From Paracandidimonas soli (GTDB lineage Bacteria; Pseudomonadota; Gammaproteobacteria; Burkholderiales; Burkholderiaceae_B): a stretch of DNA of 57,520 nt. The notes beneath the pieces were generated by a model. It searched no databases, was not told the DNA's origin, and saw nothing but the letters and a program-made list of their open reading frames with translations. Numbering within the stretch: position 1 is the first letter of the stretch; every line of letters starts with the position of its first letter. This document shows positions 14,301-23,615 of the stretch, piece after piece. The DNA is taken from assembly GCF_004342005.1 (NCBI RefSeq), contig NZ_SMBX01000014.1, positions 1-57,520 on the forward strand, read 5' to 3'. The position numbers were made by a program, and so were the translations under genes.

Positions 14301-16715
14301 TCAAGCGCGCTGGCGCACGCCGTGCGTGCGCACAAGCGCATCCAGAAGACGGTGGATGCACTGCTCCACCCGTTGATCGTCCAGCGTGGCCTCCGCATCC
14401 TGCAGCCAGAAACGCAGGGCCAGGCTCTTTTCAGTCGCCTGCTGCCCGGCGGAGGTATCGCGCCACACATCGAACAGCCGGATTTCGCGCACGATGGCCA
14501 AGGATGCTTCCGCAGCGATCGTCTTGTGCAATGTATCCAGCAAAGATTGATACTCTACATCCACCCCGGCCCATACCGCAAGGTCGCGCACAACGACAGG
14601 CTGGCGCGAGAGATCGCCGGCCTGGGCCAGCCTTGCCTGGGACACGGCCTGGGCGTCCAGCTCGAACACAACCGGCGCATGGGCCAGCCCGCTTTCCTGC
14701 ACCCAGCGCGGATGCAGCTCGCCCAGCCAGCCGATCGGCCTGCCCTCGAACACCAGGCGGGCGCCGCGCCCCGGATGCAGCAGGGGATGCTGGTCGGCCT
14801 TGCACACCAGCGCATCGGTCTTGGCCCCCATCAGGACCTCCACATCTTTCTTCACATCGAAGAAATCGACCTGGCGCACAGGCACGCCCCACTGCTCCTG
14901 GAAGGCGGGCCCCCAGGCAGCGCCGGCCAGGTACTGCGGCTGGCGAATGCCCGCGACATGCAGATCCGCATCCTTGACCTCGGCATCGCGAGCGAATACG
15001 CGGCCCAGCTCGAACACGCGCACACGGCTCTGGCGGTGCTTGGCGTTATGCACGATATTGGCCACCAGCCCCGGAATCAGGCTGGAGCGCATCACGGAAA
15101 GATGGCTTGCGATGGGATTGAGCAGCTGGATGGGGTCGGCGTTGCCCACCCATTCCTTCTCCCAGGCCTCCTCGACGAACGAGAAATTGATGACCTCCTG
15201 GTACTCGCGCGACGCAATGGCCTGCCTCAGCTCGTGCGGGCTACGTTGCACTTCCAGCGGCACATTCATGCGCGCCTCGGCGACAGGAGGCACGTCGGGA
15301 ATGTTCTCGAAACCATGAACGCGCGCCACTTCCTCGATCAGGTCTTCTTCGATGGACAGGTCGAAGCGATAGGCCGGTGGCGTCACGACGAAGGTTTCGC
15401 CCTCGACCGTGAACGGCAGTTGCAGCCGCGTGAAGATAGAGGCCGCCTCGTCGTGCGTGACATCCACGCCCAGTACGCGCTGGCAGCGCGACAGACGCAT
15501 GCCGACGGGATTGCGCGGAGGCAACGCCACGCACAGGTCGTCCACCGGACCGACGCTGCCGCCGCAGATGTCCACGATCAGGCGGGTGATGCGTTCGATG
15601 TGCTCGGGGATCGAGGAAAAATCGACGCCGCGCTCGAAGCGATGGCTGGCCTCGGAACCAAAACGATAGCGCCGGGCCTTGCCCATGATGGCCTCGGGAT
15701 GCCAATAGGCGGTCTCGAGGTAGATGTTCGTGGTGTCCAGCGTAACGGAAGTGGCTTCTCCACCCATGATGCCCGCCAGGCTTTCCGGCACATCGCCGGC
15801 AACGATGACGCCGACGTCCGGCTCCAGCGCCAGCGTCTGTCCATTCAGCAGCGTAATCTGCTCGCCCTTGCGGGCCCAGCGCACTTCCAGGCTGCCCTGG
15901 ATCTTGTCCAGGTCGAACACATGCGACGGGCGCCCCAGTTCGAGCATGACGTAGTTGGAAATGTCGACCAGCACGGACAGCGAGCGCTGTCCCGCCCGTT
16001 CCAGCCGCGCTTTCATCCAGGCGGGTGTCTGGGCGCGCGCATTGACGCCGCGGATGACGCGGCCCGCGAAGCGGCCGCACAGGTCCTTGTCCTTGACTTC
16101 GACCGGCAGGCGCTCGTCCAGCGTGACCGGCACCGGCGTGTATTCCGGCAGCGTCAGCGCCGCGCCAGTCAGGGCGGAGACTTCGCGCGCCACGCCCAGG
16201 ATGGAAAGGCAGTCGGCGCGGTTCGGCGTCAGCTTGAGCGTGAAGACCGTATCGTCCAGGTCCAGCGCTTCGCGAATGTCCTGTCCCTCAGGCAAGGCAT
16301 CGTCCAGCACCAGCAGGCCGTCGTGCTCCTGTGAAAGACCGAGCTCCCGCGACGAGCACAGCATGCCGAAGGATTCGATGCCGCGCATCTTGGCCTTGCC
16401 GATGGCGAATCCGCCCGGCAGCCTGGCGCCCAGGCGAGCCAGCGGCACCTTCAGGCCTTCGGCCGCATTCGGCGCACCGCAGACGATCTGCAGCAGTTCG
16501 CCGGAGCCGTCGTCCACGCGGCAGACGCGCAGCTTGTCCGCATTCGGATGGGGCTCGACGCCGGCGATGCGCGCCACCACCACGCCGCTGAAGGGAGGCG
16601 CGGCCGACTCGGCTTCCTCGACCTCCAGGCCAGCCATCGTCAGGCAATCGGCCAATGCCTGCGACTCCATATCGGGATCTGCAAATGCGCGTAACCAGGA
16701 CTCAGGGAATTGCAT
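14301..16715 (-). CDS. pheT: Phenylalanyl-tRNA synthetase beta subunit
   Basis: Encodes 804 residues, the usual length. In order: N-terminal tRNA-binding OB domain (G-V-V-V-A-R-I-A-G-V-E-P-H-P-N-A-D-K-L-R, about 44-63), B3/B4 editing domain, B5 domain, catalytic-like core and the C-terminal anticodon-binding FDX-ACB domain. With PheS it forms the alpha2-beta2 enzyme charging tRNA-Phe and clearing Tyr-tRNA-Phe. It lies 65 bases after pheS in the operon. Confidence 0.97.
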   Translation of the reverse strand: MQFPESWLRAFADPDMESQALADCLTMAGLEVEEAESAAPPFSGVVVARIAGVEPHPNADKLRVCRVDDGSGELLQIVCGAPNAAEGLKVPLARLGARLPGGFAIGKAKMRGIESFGMLCSSRELGLSQEHDGLLVLDDALPEGQDIREALDLDDTVFTLKLTPNRADCLSILGVAREVSALTGAALTLPEYTPVPVTLDERLPVEVKDKDLCGRFAGRVIRGVNARAQTPAWMKARLERAGQRSLSVLVDISNYVMLELGRPSHVFDLDKIQGSLEVRWARKGEQITLLNGQTLALEPDVGVIVAGDVPESLAGIMGGEATSVTLDTTNIYLETAYWHPEAIMGKARRYRFGSEASHRFERGVDFSSIPEHIERITRLIVDICGGSVGPVDDLCVALPPRNPVGMRLSRCQRVLGVDVTHDEAASIFTRLQLPFTVEGETFVVTPPAYRFDLSIEEDLIEEVARVHGFENIPDVPPVAEARMNVPLEVQRSPHELRQAIASREYQEVINFSFVEEAWEKEWVGNADPIQLLNPIASHLSVMRSSLIPGLVANIVHNAKHRQSRVRVFELGRVFARDAEVKDADLHVAGIRQPQYLAGAAWGPAFQEQWGVPVRQVDFFDVKKDVEVLMGAKTDALVCKADQHPLLHPGRGARLVFEGRPIGWLGELHPRWVQESGLAHAPVVFELDAQAVSQARLAQAGDLSRQPVVVRDLAVWAGVDVEYQSLLDTLHKTIAAEASLAIVREIRLFDVWRDTSAGQQATEKSLALRFWLQDAEATLDDQRVEQCIHRLLDALVRTHGVRQRA

Positions 16716-16780
16716 AATGTTCTTTACGGATTCAGGTTGGCGGCATGCAAGCCGCGGAGACTATCGGCGACGGGCCGGCA

Positions 16781-17803
16781 TCAACGGTTGAACTGCCGCA
16801 GGAAGCGCAGGTCGCCCTCGTAGAACTGGCGCAGGTCGTTCACTCCGTAGCGCAGCATGGTCAGGCGCTCCAGTCCGGAGCCGAAGGCGAAACCGATGTA
16901 GCGCTCGGGATCCAGGCCGAAATTGCGCACGACCGTGGGATGCACCTGCCCCGCGCCGGAGATTTCCAGCCAGCGGCCGCGATTGGGGCCGGACGTGAAC
17001 ATCATGTCGATCTCCGCCGACGGTTCCGTGAACGGGAAGAAGGACGGACGGAAGCGCACCGACAGGTCGTCGCTTTCGAAGAAGGCGCGCAGGAAGTTGG
17101 TGTAGACACCCTTGAGATCGGCGAAGGAAATATCCTCGGCGATCCAGAGTCCTTCCACCTGGTGGAACATGGGGGAATGCGTGGCATCGCTGTCGACGCG
17201 ATAGGTGCGTCCCGGTGCAATGACCTTGATCGGCGGCTGGTGCATGCGCGCATAGCGCACCTGCATCGGACTGGTGTGCGTACGCAGCAGCAGCGGCAGC
17301 CCGCCTTCGTCGTTCATGTCGACGTAGAAGGTGTCCTGCATGGAGCGCGCGGGATGGTTCTCCGGATTGTTCAGCGCAGTGAAATTGGTCCAGTCGTTCT
17401 CGATCTCGGGACCGTCGGCCACATCGAAACCGATGGAACGGAAAATGGCCTCGACGCGCTGCCAGCTCTGGATGACGGGATGGATGCCGCCCGAGCCCAG
17501 TCCGCGCCCAGGCAGAGTGACATCGATGGTTTCCAGCGCCAGGCGCCTGTCCAGTTCGGCCTGCGCAAGCTGCCCGCGCCGCTCGTCCAGCAGCGCTTCG
17601 ATCTGCTGCTTGATGCGGTTGATATGCGCGCCCTGGGTGCGTTTCTGCTCGGGATCGAGCTTTGCCAGGCCCTTCAGCAGTTCCGTCAGCGCCCCCTGTT
17701 TTCCAAGGAAGCGGGCCTTGGCGTTTTCAAGAGCCGCCGCGTCGGCAGCCTGTGCAAACTGTTCTTGCGCCTGGACGACCAGGTCATCAGCCGTTGATGT
17801 CAT
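16781..17803 (-). CDS. pheS: Phenylalanyl-tRNA synthetase alpha subunit
   Basis: Encodes 340 residues. An N-terminal coiled coil is followed by a class II catalytic core: [12 protein letters not shown] (about 90-101), motif 2 around [10 protein letters not shown], and motif 3 [11 protein letters not shown] (about 311-321). ATG at 17803 is preceded only by a weak ribosome site (GGGAACC), consistent with coupling to the hairpin-containing 99-bp rplT-pheS spacer. Confidence 0.97.
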   Translation of the reverse strand: MTSTADDLVVQAQEQFAQAADAAALENAKARFLGKQGALTELLKGLAKLDPEQKRTQGAHINRIKQQIEALLDERRGQLAQAELDRRLALETIDVTLPGRGLGSGGIHPVIQSWQRVEAIFRSIGFDVADGPEIENDWTNFTALNNPENHPARSMQDTFYVDMNDEGGLPLLLRTHTSPMQVRYARMHQPPIKVIAPGRTYRVDSDATHSPMFHQVEGLWIAEDISFADLKGVYTNFLRAFFESDDLSVRFRPSFFPFTEPSAEIDMMFTSGPNRGRWLEISGAGQVHPTVVRNFGLDPERYIGFAFGSGLERLTMLRYGVNDLRQFYEGDLRFLRQFNR

Positions 17804-17822
17804 GAATACGGGTTCCCAAAAT

Positions 17823-17852
17823 GCGAACGGAGCCCTCTAGAGCCCCGTTCGC
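17823..17852 (-). promoter_or_regulatory. Hairpin in the rplT-pheS spacer
   Basis: GCGAACGG (17823-17830) and CCGTTCGC (17845-17852) form a perfect eight-pair stem, extended inside by AGC/GCT-like pairs. On the minus strand ATTTTGGG follows. In enterobacteria pheST is attenuated through a Phe-rich leader; none is visible here. A partial terminator or processing site is more likely. Confidence 0.45.
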
Positions 17853-17902
17853 AATAATACCGGATTTTAAGGAGACCCTGATTCAGGACCTCCCCAGACA
17901 GC

Positions 17903-18262
17903 TTAGGCTGTCAGTGCCGCCTGCGCCTTGGCGACGACGGCGGCGAAGCCGGCCTTGTCGTTGACCGCCATATCGGCCAGCACCTTGCGATCCAGTTCGA
18001 TGGCCGCCTTCTTGGTACCAGCGATGAAGACGCTGTACGTAACGCCCAGTTCGCGGCAGGCTGCGTTGATACGCGCAATCCACAGGGAACGGAAGGTACG
18101 CTTCTTGTTGCGACGGTCGCGGTAGGCATACTGCCCGGCCTTCATGACCGCCTGTTTTGCAACCCGGAATACATTACCGCGGCGACCGCGATAGCCCTTG
18201 GCTGCTTTGATGACTTTCTTGTGGCGTGCGTGTGCGGTGACGCCGCGTTTTACGCGTGGCAT
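17903..18262 (-). CDS. rplT: Ribosomal protein L20
   Basis: Encodes 119 residues, [16 protein letters not shown] onward, with the conserved [14 protein letters not shown] and [11 protein letters not shown] segments. L20 assembles the large subunit and represses its own operon through the rpmI leader in many bacteria. It lies 12 bases after rpmI. Confidence 0.98.
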   Translation of the reverse strand: MPRVKRGVTAHARHKKVIKAAKGYRGRRGNVFRVAKQAVMKAGQYAYRDRRNKKRTFRSLWIARINAACRELGVTYSVFIAGTKKAAIELDRKVLADMAVNDKAGFAAVVAKAQAALTA

Positions 18263-18274
18263 AGAATCCTCCTA

Positions 18275-18472
18275 TCAAGCAAAAGGCAACATGGCTTTGA
18301 CCGAAGCGACGTCCGCCTCGTGCACAGCCGTAGAACCGCGCAGCTGGCGCTTGTTCTTTGTGGTTTTCTTGGTGAGGATGTGGCGCTTGAAGGCCTGACC
18401 CCGCTTGATGGATCCGCTGCCGCGAACCTTGAAGCGCTTCGCAGCGCCCTTCTTGGTTTTCATCTTAGGCAT
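18275..18472 (-). CDS. rpmI: Ribosomal protein L35
   Basis: Encodes 65 residues, [24 protein letters not shown] onward, the standard L35. It is first gene of the operon here. Normally infC sits directly upstream; in this window infC is about 14.7 kb away and comM takes its place, with a promoter of its own in between. Confidence 0.98.
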   Translation of the reverse strand: MPKMKTKKGAAKRFKVRGSGSIKRGQAFKRHILTKKTTKNKRQLRGSTAVHEADVASVKAMLPFA

Positions 18473-18583
18473 GATTCAAACTCTGTTAATGCATGACGGC
18501 GGGTGGCAGCTATACGAAAAGCGGCTCTTGACGACCCAGCAATCACTTAGTGTTTTCCCTGCCCAAAAGCAGGAAAGCCTCTG

Positions 18584-18613
18584 ATTATAGAATGTTGCGC
18601 TCGTGTTTGTCCA
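18584..18613 (-). promoter_or_regulatory. Strong promoter for rpmI-rplT-pheS-pheT-ihfA-merR
   Basis: On the minus strand TGGACA (18608-18613) and a consensus TATAAT (18584-18589) are 18 bp apart. Transcription should start near 18577, giving a leader of about 105 bases. The leader contains a CCTGC/GCAGG hairpin (about 18556-18575), a possible L20 control element. The promoter lies between the comM stop and rpmI. Confidence 0.7.
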
Positions 18614-18639
18614 GCAGCGGCCCGTCTTTGTGCACACTC

Positions 18640-20160
18640 TCACCACGGCTGCCGATACTGGATGGCCTCGGCCACGTGCGCGACGTCGATCACGGGCTCG
18701 GCCGCCATGTCGGCAATCGTCCTGGAAACGCGCATCACCCTGTGCACCACCCTGCCGGACCAGTCCCAACGCTCCATCGCCTGCGTCAGCAGGCCACGCG
18801 CGGCACTCGACAGCCTGCAGGCCGACTTCATCGCCTCCAGCCCCAGCCGGGCGTTCAGGCCGCCCTGCCGGCGCAACTGCAATTCGCGGCAGGCCAGCAC
18901 CCTGGCGCGGACGTCCCTCGAGGCTTCCCCTGCAGGCAGTTCCAGCCAGCCGGCATCGGGCGCCGGCAGGCCGATCTGGAGATCGATGCGGTCCAGCAGC
19001 GGCCCCGAAAGCCTGTCGCGATAACGCTGCACCTTGTCCGGAGTGCAGGTGCAGGGCCGCCGCTTGTGTCCGAACCAGCCGCAAGGACAAGGGTTCATTG
19101 CCGCCACCAGTTGGAAATCCGCCGGGAAGGACACCGATCCTCTTGCCCGCGCAATGGAGACATGCCCGGTTTCCATGGGTTCCCGCAGGGACTCCAGCAC
19201 CCGCCGGTCGAACTCCGGCAACTCGTCCAAAAACAGCACGCCATGGTTGGCCATGCTGATTTCTCCCGGCCTGGGGATCGCTCCGCCTCCGACCAGCGCA
19301 GGCACCGAGGCGCTGTGATGCGGGGTGCGAAACGGCGCCCGCAGGCTGATTCCCGTCTCGCGTCCCGTGAGACCATGCAATGCGGCGACATCCAGGGCCT
19401 GCGCTATCGACAGATCGGGCAGCAGCCCCGGCAGCCGCTGGGCCAGCATGCTTTTCCCCACGCCGGGAGATCCCGACATCAGCAGGCTGTGGCCGCCCGC
19501 CGCCGCCAGTTCCAGTACTCGGCGCGCCATGCCCTGGCCCTGGACGTCGGACAGGCACAGCGGAGCCTCGCCCGGTGCATCGCAAGCCTCTTGCGGCGCG
19601 GCCCGGGCAAGCGGCATGGCCTGCGAGAAATGCGCCACGACTTCGGCCAGACACGATGCGGACAGCACCTTCAGCCCGGGAACCATCGCCGCCTGCCCCG
19701 CACAACCTTCCGGCAGCACCAGCCTGGCATCCGGCATCAGACGCCGCACTCCCAGGGCAATCGCCAGCGGAGCCGACACGGGAACCACGGCCCCCGTCAG
19801 GGACAACTCCCCGGCAAATACGTATCCCTGCACGTCCGGCGGCGCTGGTTCGCCCTGCCCGTCCGATACGGCAATCTGGCCGGATGCCAGCATGACTCCC
19901 AGTGCAATCGGAAGATCGAAGCGCCCGGACTCCTTGGGCAGGTCCGCGGGAGCCAGATTGACGGTGACGCGCCCCGATGGAAAGGAAAAACCGCTGCTGA
20001 CGATGGCGGCACGGACACGTTCGCGGCTTTCCCGGACCTCGGCGTCGGGCAGCCCGACCACCTGGAAGGACGGCAGCCCCGTCCCCACATGCACTTCGAC
20101 GCGCACGCAAAGCGCCTGCAATCCACGCAGCGCGCAACTCGACAATACGGCAAGCGACAT
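18640..20160 (-). CDS. comM: ComM/YifB-family AAA+ ATPase
   Basis: Encodes 506 residues from ATG 20160 (M-S-L-A-V-L-S-S). The N-terminal Lon-protease-like domain (1-180) is followed by a Mg-chelatase-like AAA+ core with Walker A G-S-P-G-V-G-K-S (about 230-237) and Walker B L-F-L-D-E-L (309-314). A C-P-C-G-W and C-T-C pair marks the family insert. ComM is a hexameric helicase that extends branch migration of incoming single strands during natural transformation. comEC and recJ elsewhere in the window fit a transformation-capable lineage. Confidence 0.95.
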   Translation of the reverse strand: MSLAVLSSCALRGLQALCVRVEVHVGTGLPSFQVVGLPDAEVRESRERVRAAIVSSGFSFPSGRVTVNLAPADLPKESGRFDLPIALGVMLASGQIAVSDGQGEPAPPDVQGYVFAGELSLTGAVVPVSAPLAIALGVRRLMPDARLVLPEGCAGQAAMVPGLKVLSASCLAEVVAHFSQAMPLARAAPQEACDAPGEAPLCLSDVQGQGMARRVLELAAAGGHSLLMSGSPGVGKSMLAQRLPGLLPDLSIAQALDVAALHGLTGRETGISLRAPFRTPHHSASVPALVGGGAIPRPGEISMANHGVLFLDELPEFDRRVLESLREPMETGHVSIARARGSVSFPADFQLVAAMNPCPCGWFGHKRRPCTCTPDKVQRYRDRLSGPLLDRIDLQIGLPAPDAGWLELPAGEASRDVRARVLACRELQLRRQGGLNARLGLEAMKSACRLSSAARGLLTQAMERWDWSGRVVHRVMRVSRTIADMAAEPVIDVAHVAEAIQYRQPW

Positions 20161-20301
20161 GCCATCCTCTTGGGCTATGGATGACCTGCATGGCGACATG
20201 GAATCGATGGCATACAGGCCGGCAAAAGCCCAGTATGCGGGCATGGCCGCGCGGCATCACGCAAGATGCACGCTTTCGTCCATGCGTAGAACTACGCCTG
20301 T

Positions 20302-20577
20302 TCAGTCGGCGGACGGCTCCGAACCGGCTTCGCCGGCAGTGCCGGACTGCGGCTCCAGCTCGCGCATCCTGGCCTCCAGGGCCACGATCCTGGCCAGCGC
20401 CCGCTCGAGCAGTTGGGCCTGCACATCGAACTCCTCGCGGGTAATCAGATCCAGCCTGGAGAATGTCTGCGTCATCATGGCCCTGACATTGCGCTCGATG
20501 TCGGCCGCCGGACTCTTGGCGATCAGGTCGGATACATTCTTCTGGAATTCCTCGAACCATTCGTTGCGTGTGTTCAT
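20302..20577 (-). CDS. ubiK: Ubiquinone biosynthesis accessory factor UbiK (BMFP)
   Basis: Encodes 91 residues from ATG 20577, with AGGAGA upstream. A short amphipathic first half (F-Q-K-N-V-S-D-L-I-A-K-S-P-A-A-D-I-E-R-N) and a C-terminal trimeric coiled coil (L-E-R-A-L-A-R-I-V-A-L-E-A-R-M-R-E-L-E) are the YqiC/BMFP plan. UbiK with UbiJ supports aerobic ubiquinone synthesis at the membrane. The acidic tail is poorly conserved. Confidence 0.85.
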   Translation of the reverse strand: MNTRNEWFEEFQKNVSDLIAKSPAADIERNVRAMMTQTFSRLDLITREEFDVQAQLLERALARIVALEARMRELEPQSGTAGEAGSEPSAD

Positions 20578-20669
20578 ATACACATTCTCCTGTGACGTAA
20601 GTGTCGTGGCATCGTACGCACAACGATAAGGCGTAGTGTAACGCCTGATATCAAACCACAAGAACCGCC

Positions 20670-20760
20670 AAAAAAATCCCCCACGCTGCGCAGGCTGACG
20701 CCTGCTTGCCGCCTCCCCCCAAGGGGACACCTTTTGCCTTGGGGCGGCCCGGCGGCAAAA
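20670..20760. repeat. Dispersed GC-rich repeat, copy A
   Basis: The block runs CCCCCACGCTGCGC, then GCTTGCCGCC, CCCCCCAAGGGG, TTTTGCCTTGGGGCGGCC and CGGCGGCAAAA. It recurs in degenerate form at 31234-31316 and inverted at 51343-51425. Its internal CCCC/GGGG and TTGCCG/CGGCAA arms make it hairpin-forming. It separates ubiK from the accessory block. Confidence 0.7.
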
Positions 20761-20823
20761 GAACAAGCGTCAGCATTTTTGCGCTGACGCTTGCCAGGAA
20801 GCGCTGCCTGAATATTTTCGGGC

Positions 20824-21492
20824 TTACGGCGCCGCCCCCAAAGCCTTCAGTCGCGCATCGACCCAGCTTGCATCGTAGGCGCCGGCATCGATATCGGCCA
20901 ATGTCTGTTCTTCGATTGCATGTTTTTTGGCGGTTTCCCGATAGATATGCTCGACATCATCGAAAGATACGCACAGCAAGCCATCAGCGTCGCCAATCAT
21001 GAGATCGCCCGGCTCGATGACCATGCCGCCAAGAGATATCGGAACATTGATTTCTCCCGGGCCATCCTTGTAAGGGCCTCGATGCGTGACACCGGCGGCA
21101 AACACCGGAAAGTCGCCACGGCGGATTACGGCGGAATCGCGAATGGCGCCATGGATGACAATACCCGCCAAACCTCGCTTCTTCGCGTAAGCGACCATGA
21201 TCTCGCCAATGATGGCATTGGTAAGATCTCCGCCTGCATCCACGACGATTACATCGCCTGCCTGGGCCACTTCCAAAGCCTTGTGCACCATAAGATTATC
21301 GCCGGGGCGGCAGCGCACAGTAACGGCAGGTCCCCCCATTACCGTGCCATCATGCATGGGACGCAATTGGGCGCCTCCGGCAAACATACGCGACATCACA
21401 TCGCTGACATTGGCCACCGGTAGCTGGCGGTAGCGCTCGACGACAGCGGCGTCGACGGCACGCGCACGCTGTCTAATCTGAAATCCAATCAT
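20824..21492 (-). CDS. RraA-like / CHA-HMG aldolase family protein
   Basis: Encodes 222 residues. Members are either RNase E inhibitors or class II aldolases cleaving 4-carboxy-4-hydroxy-2-oxoadipate or 4-hydroxy-4-methyl-2-oxoglutarate to pyruvate. E97-x20-R118-D119 (G-E-I-M ... G-A-I-R-D) and D85-A-G-G-D fit the enzymatic branch with a divalent metal. The clustering with a PDC-lactonase-like protein, a dehydrogenase and solute receptors favours an aldolase. Substrate unproven. It ends a three-gene minus-strand operon. Confidence 0.8.
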   Translation of the reverse strand: MIGFQIRQRARAVDAAVVERYRQLPVANVSDVMSRMFAGGAQLRPMHDGTVMGGPAVTVRCRPGDNLMVHKALEVAQAGDVIVVDAGGDLTNAIIGEIMVAYAKKRGLAGIVIHGAIRDSAVIRRGDFPVFAAGVTHRGPYKDGPGEINVPISLGGMVIEPGDLMIGDADGLLCVSFDDVEHIYRETAKKHAIEEQTLADIDAGAYDASWVDARLKALGAAP

Positions 21493-21522
21493 GATTTTTC
21501 CAAATTGACGTGTTACGAGCCA

Positions 21523-22494
21523 TTATTGAGGCTCAATTCCCGACTCTTTGACCAGGCCACCGAACAGATCGGTATCCTCTTTCTGGCGCTCCGCCATATC
21601 CGCCGCGCTGCTTCCGATAGGCGCATATCCGGCTTGCTTGAGCCTCTCTGTCATCTCAGCGCTGGCAACCGCATCCCGCATCGCTTTGTTCAGCTCGGCG
21701 ACCACATCCTCAGGAATGCCCGCCGGCCCGGCCAGCCCCCACCAGATAGCCTGCTTGACATCCGCATACCCCGATTCGGCAAACGTCGGAATATCAGGCA
21801 AAGCAGGCGAACGAGCCTCGCCGATCACGGCAATAGGCTTGACATCCTTGGAAAGAATGTGAGGCAGCAGCGAGGCCACTGATCCCGTATAGATATCGAT
21901 CCGGCCACTGCTGAGATCAGGGAACGCCTGCGACCAGCCGCGATACGGCACATGACTCAACTCAATGCCCGCGGCTTTCCCGAATAAATGCCCCAGCAGA
22001 TCTCCCGTACCGCCCACGCCCGGTATGCCCAGGGTGATGACTCCTGGCTTCTCTTTCGCCGCCATCACGATATCGGCCAGCGTATTGAAGGGGGAACTCG
22101 GCGCAACCACATAGACGCTGGGAGAACTGGCCACTAGGCCAATCGGAGTGAAGTCCTTGAAAGTATCGTATGAAAGCTTGCGATACAGCCAAGGGTTAAG
22201 GGCAATATTGTCAGTCTGCGCCATTACCAGAGTATGCCCATCCGGCTTCGCACGCGCAGTCGTATCCAAAGCTAGATTCCCTCCCGCCCCCGGCTTATTT
22301 TCCACAACGATATTCCATCCCGTTTGACTGGTAATGGTGTTCGCCAGCATGCGGGTCAGCGTATCCGTACCGCCCCCGGGCGGATAAGGCGCGATGAAAG
22401 TAACAGCCCCTTGCCCAAGAGAAGACGCCGCGGACGCTCCTCCCAACAGCAATGCGGCGGCAAGAAACGCCCCTTTCGCATAACGGTATGCCAT
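21523..22494 (-). CDS. Bug-family solute receptor (tripartite tricarboxylate type)
   Basis: Encodes 323 residues. A signal peptide (Y-A-K-G-A-F-L-A-A-A-L-L-L-G-G-A-S-A-A-S) precedes the mature periplasmic protein with the family marks I-A-P-Y-P-P-G-G-G-T-D and V-V-E-N-K-P-G-A-G-G-N. Bug receptors bind carboxylates or amides; most in Alcaligenaceae are orphans without TctA/TctB, as here. It lies 30 bases after the dehydrogenase gene. Confidence 0.9.
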   Translation of the reverse strand: MAYRYAKGAFLAAALLLGGASAASSLGQGAVTFIAPYPPGGGTDTLTRMLANTITSQTGWNIVVENKPGAGGNLALDTTARAKPDGHTLVMAQTDNIALNPWLYRKLSYDTFKDFTPIGLVASSPSVYVVAPSSPFNTLADIVMAAKEKPGVITLGIPGVGGTGDLLGHLFGKAAGIELSHVPYRGWSQAFPDLSSGRIDIYTGSVASLLPHILSKDVKPIAVIGEARSPALPDIPTFAESGYADVKQAIWWGLAGPAGIPEDVVAELNKAMRDAVASAEMTERLKQAGYAPIGSSAADMAERQKEDTDLFGGLVKESGIEPQ

Positions 22495-22526
22495 GTATAT
22501 CTCCTAATTATGAGTACAGCAAGCCA

Positions 22527-23393
22527 TCAAGAATTGTTTTTTTGCTGTTCGAACAACCAGTCGAGACTGTTCTGGATCGTCGGCTCTTCCAGCAGAGGAT
22601 CCGCAGCTATCGACCCCGATGTTCTTTCGAACAATGCCATCACGCCGTCCAGCGCAAGCGGTTGAATTCCATCTTGCCGCAACTGCGCGCGCGCCTCCTG
22701 CACCTCTTTCAATCTCCTGCCCGCATGTCTTACATGCGTAGTGACAACCGTTTCCATGAAACTACGGATAGGAGATTGGTCGATATCGGACAAGACTTCA
22801 TACAGCTCCTGTCTCAACCCTCGCTGTTCCGCCGCCATCAGACACTCAACCGCCAATGCCTCGAGGCCTTTGGTGAATACACTGCGAAGCAACTTGAGCG
22901 CGACCGCATCGCCAGCGGCAGCGCCAACCTTTCTCGAGGGTGCGCCGACGGCACGCATGATTTCTATCAGTTCATCAGCAGCGTCTCCTGCGCATAGCAA
23001 AGGAGTACGAGCGCCGCCCAAGCCGATCGCACCTGTGATTGCCACATCCGCATATTTCACGCCGGCGGCGGCGGCCAGCTCTCCCGAAGCTCGCAGATCC
23101 CCGGGATTTCCCGTGGTGAAGTCCGCGTAAATCGCGCCTTTTCGCATATCTGGCAAAGATTGGCGCGCGACATCCAGAGCCACACCGCCAAATACCGCGG
23201 AGATGACCAAATCCACCTGCGCCAGCCAAGGCCCTGATGAAGAGTGGAGCAGCGCACCAATCTCATTGGCATATGCCTCAAGCCCACGTCCTGGGTTGCT
23301 GTCACATACGCCGGTAATTTGGTGTCCCGCCTGGCTCAACGCCGCCGCATAACAGCGGCCGACATCCCCGCACCCGATGATCGCTATATTCAT
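22527..23393 (-). CDS. NAD(P)-dependent dehydrogenase, DUF1932-type C-terminus
   Basis: Encodes 288 residues. A Rossmann start I-A-I-I-G-C-G-D-V-G-R-C-Y (3-15) resembles 3-hydroxyisobutyrate and 6-phosphogluconate dehydrogenases; Y-A-D-F-T-T-G-N-P-G near 108 is the substrate segment. The C-terminal helical domain (A-L-K-L-L-R-S-V-F-T-K-G-L-E-A-L-A-V-E) is DUF1932-like, with the catalytic Lys candidate in L-K-L-L. Probably oxidises or reduces a hydroxy acid fed by the neighbouring enzymes. First gene of its operon, divergent from the GntR-controlled block. Confidence 0.8.
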   Translation of the reverse strand: MNIAIIGCGDVGRCYAAALSQAGHQITGVCDSNPGRGLEAYANEIGALLHSSSGPWLAQVDLVISAVFGGVALDVARQSLPDMRKGAIYADFTTGNPGDLRASGELAAAAGVKYADVAITGAIGLGGARTPLLCAGDAADELIEIMRAVGAPSRKVGAAAGDAVALKLLRSVFTKGLEALAVECLMAAEQRGLRQELYEVLSDIDQSPIRSFMETVVTTHVRHAGRRLKEVQEARAQLRQDGIQPLALDGVMALFERTSGSIAADPLLEEPTIQNSLDWLFEQQKNNS

Positions 23394-23468
23394 AAAAATA
23401 CAATAAAAAAAACAATATTGCTATGATAAGCGATATTATCCCAATCAACCCTAGTGATTACCCTTGTT

Positions 23469-23485
23469 TTGTATAATAATTGTAT
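23469..23485. promoter_or_regulatory. Candidate GntR operator
   Basis: TTGTAT occurs at 23469-23474 and again at 23480-23485, exactly 11 bp apart (one helical turn). The same hexamer in a T-rich tract is at 24496-24501, before the other operon of the block. The 23394-23615 spacer is AT-rich and otherwise empty. Binding by the local GntR protein is inference. Confidence 0.35.
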
Positions 23486-23615
23486 TTAAATACTAGATAA
23501 GGACCGTCGAACGCATTGCGACAGCCTATTGAAGCCTCATAGCCGTCCGGATCCTGCCCGCTTGCTTGTCCACGCCGCTGAATCGGATGGGAGCGGGAAA
23601 TTGAACGAAAACCTG

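Noticed and set aside
13956-16334. Long + strand ORF of 792 codons opposite pheT and ihfA
   Set aside because: Antisense shadow of well-identified genes in GC-rich DNA; His/Gln/Arg-rich with no domain.
18476-20623. Minus-strand ORF of 715 codons over comM and ubiK
   Set aside because: Frame-shifted shadow; comM and ubiK in the other frames have motifs and starts.
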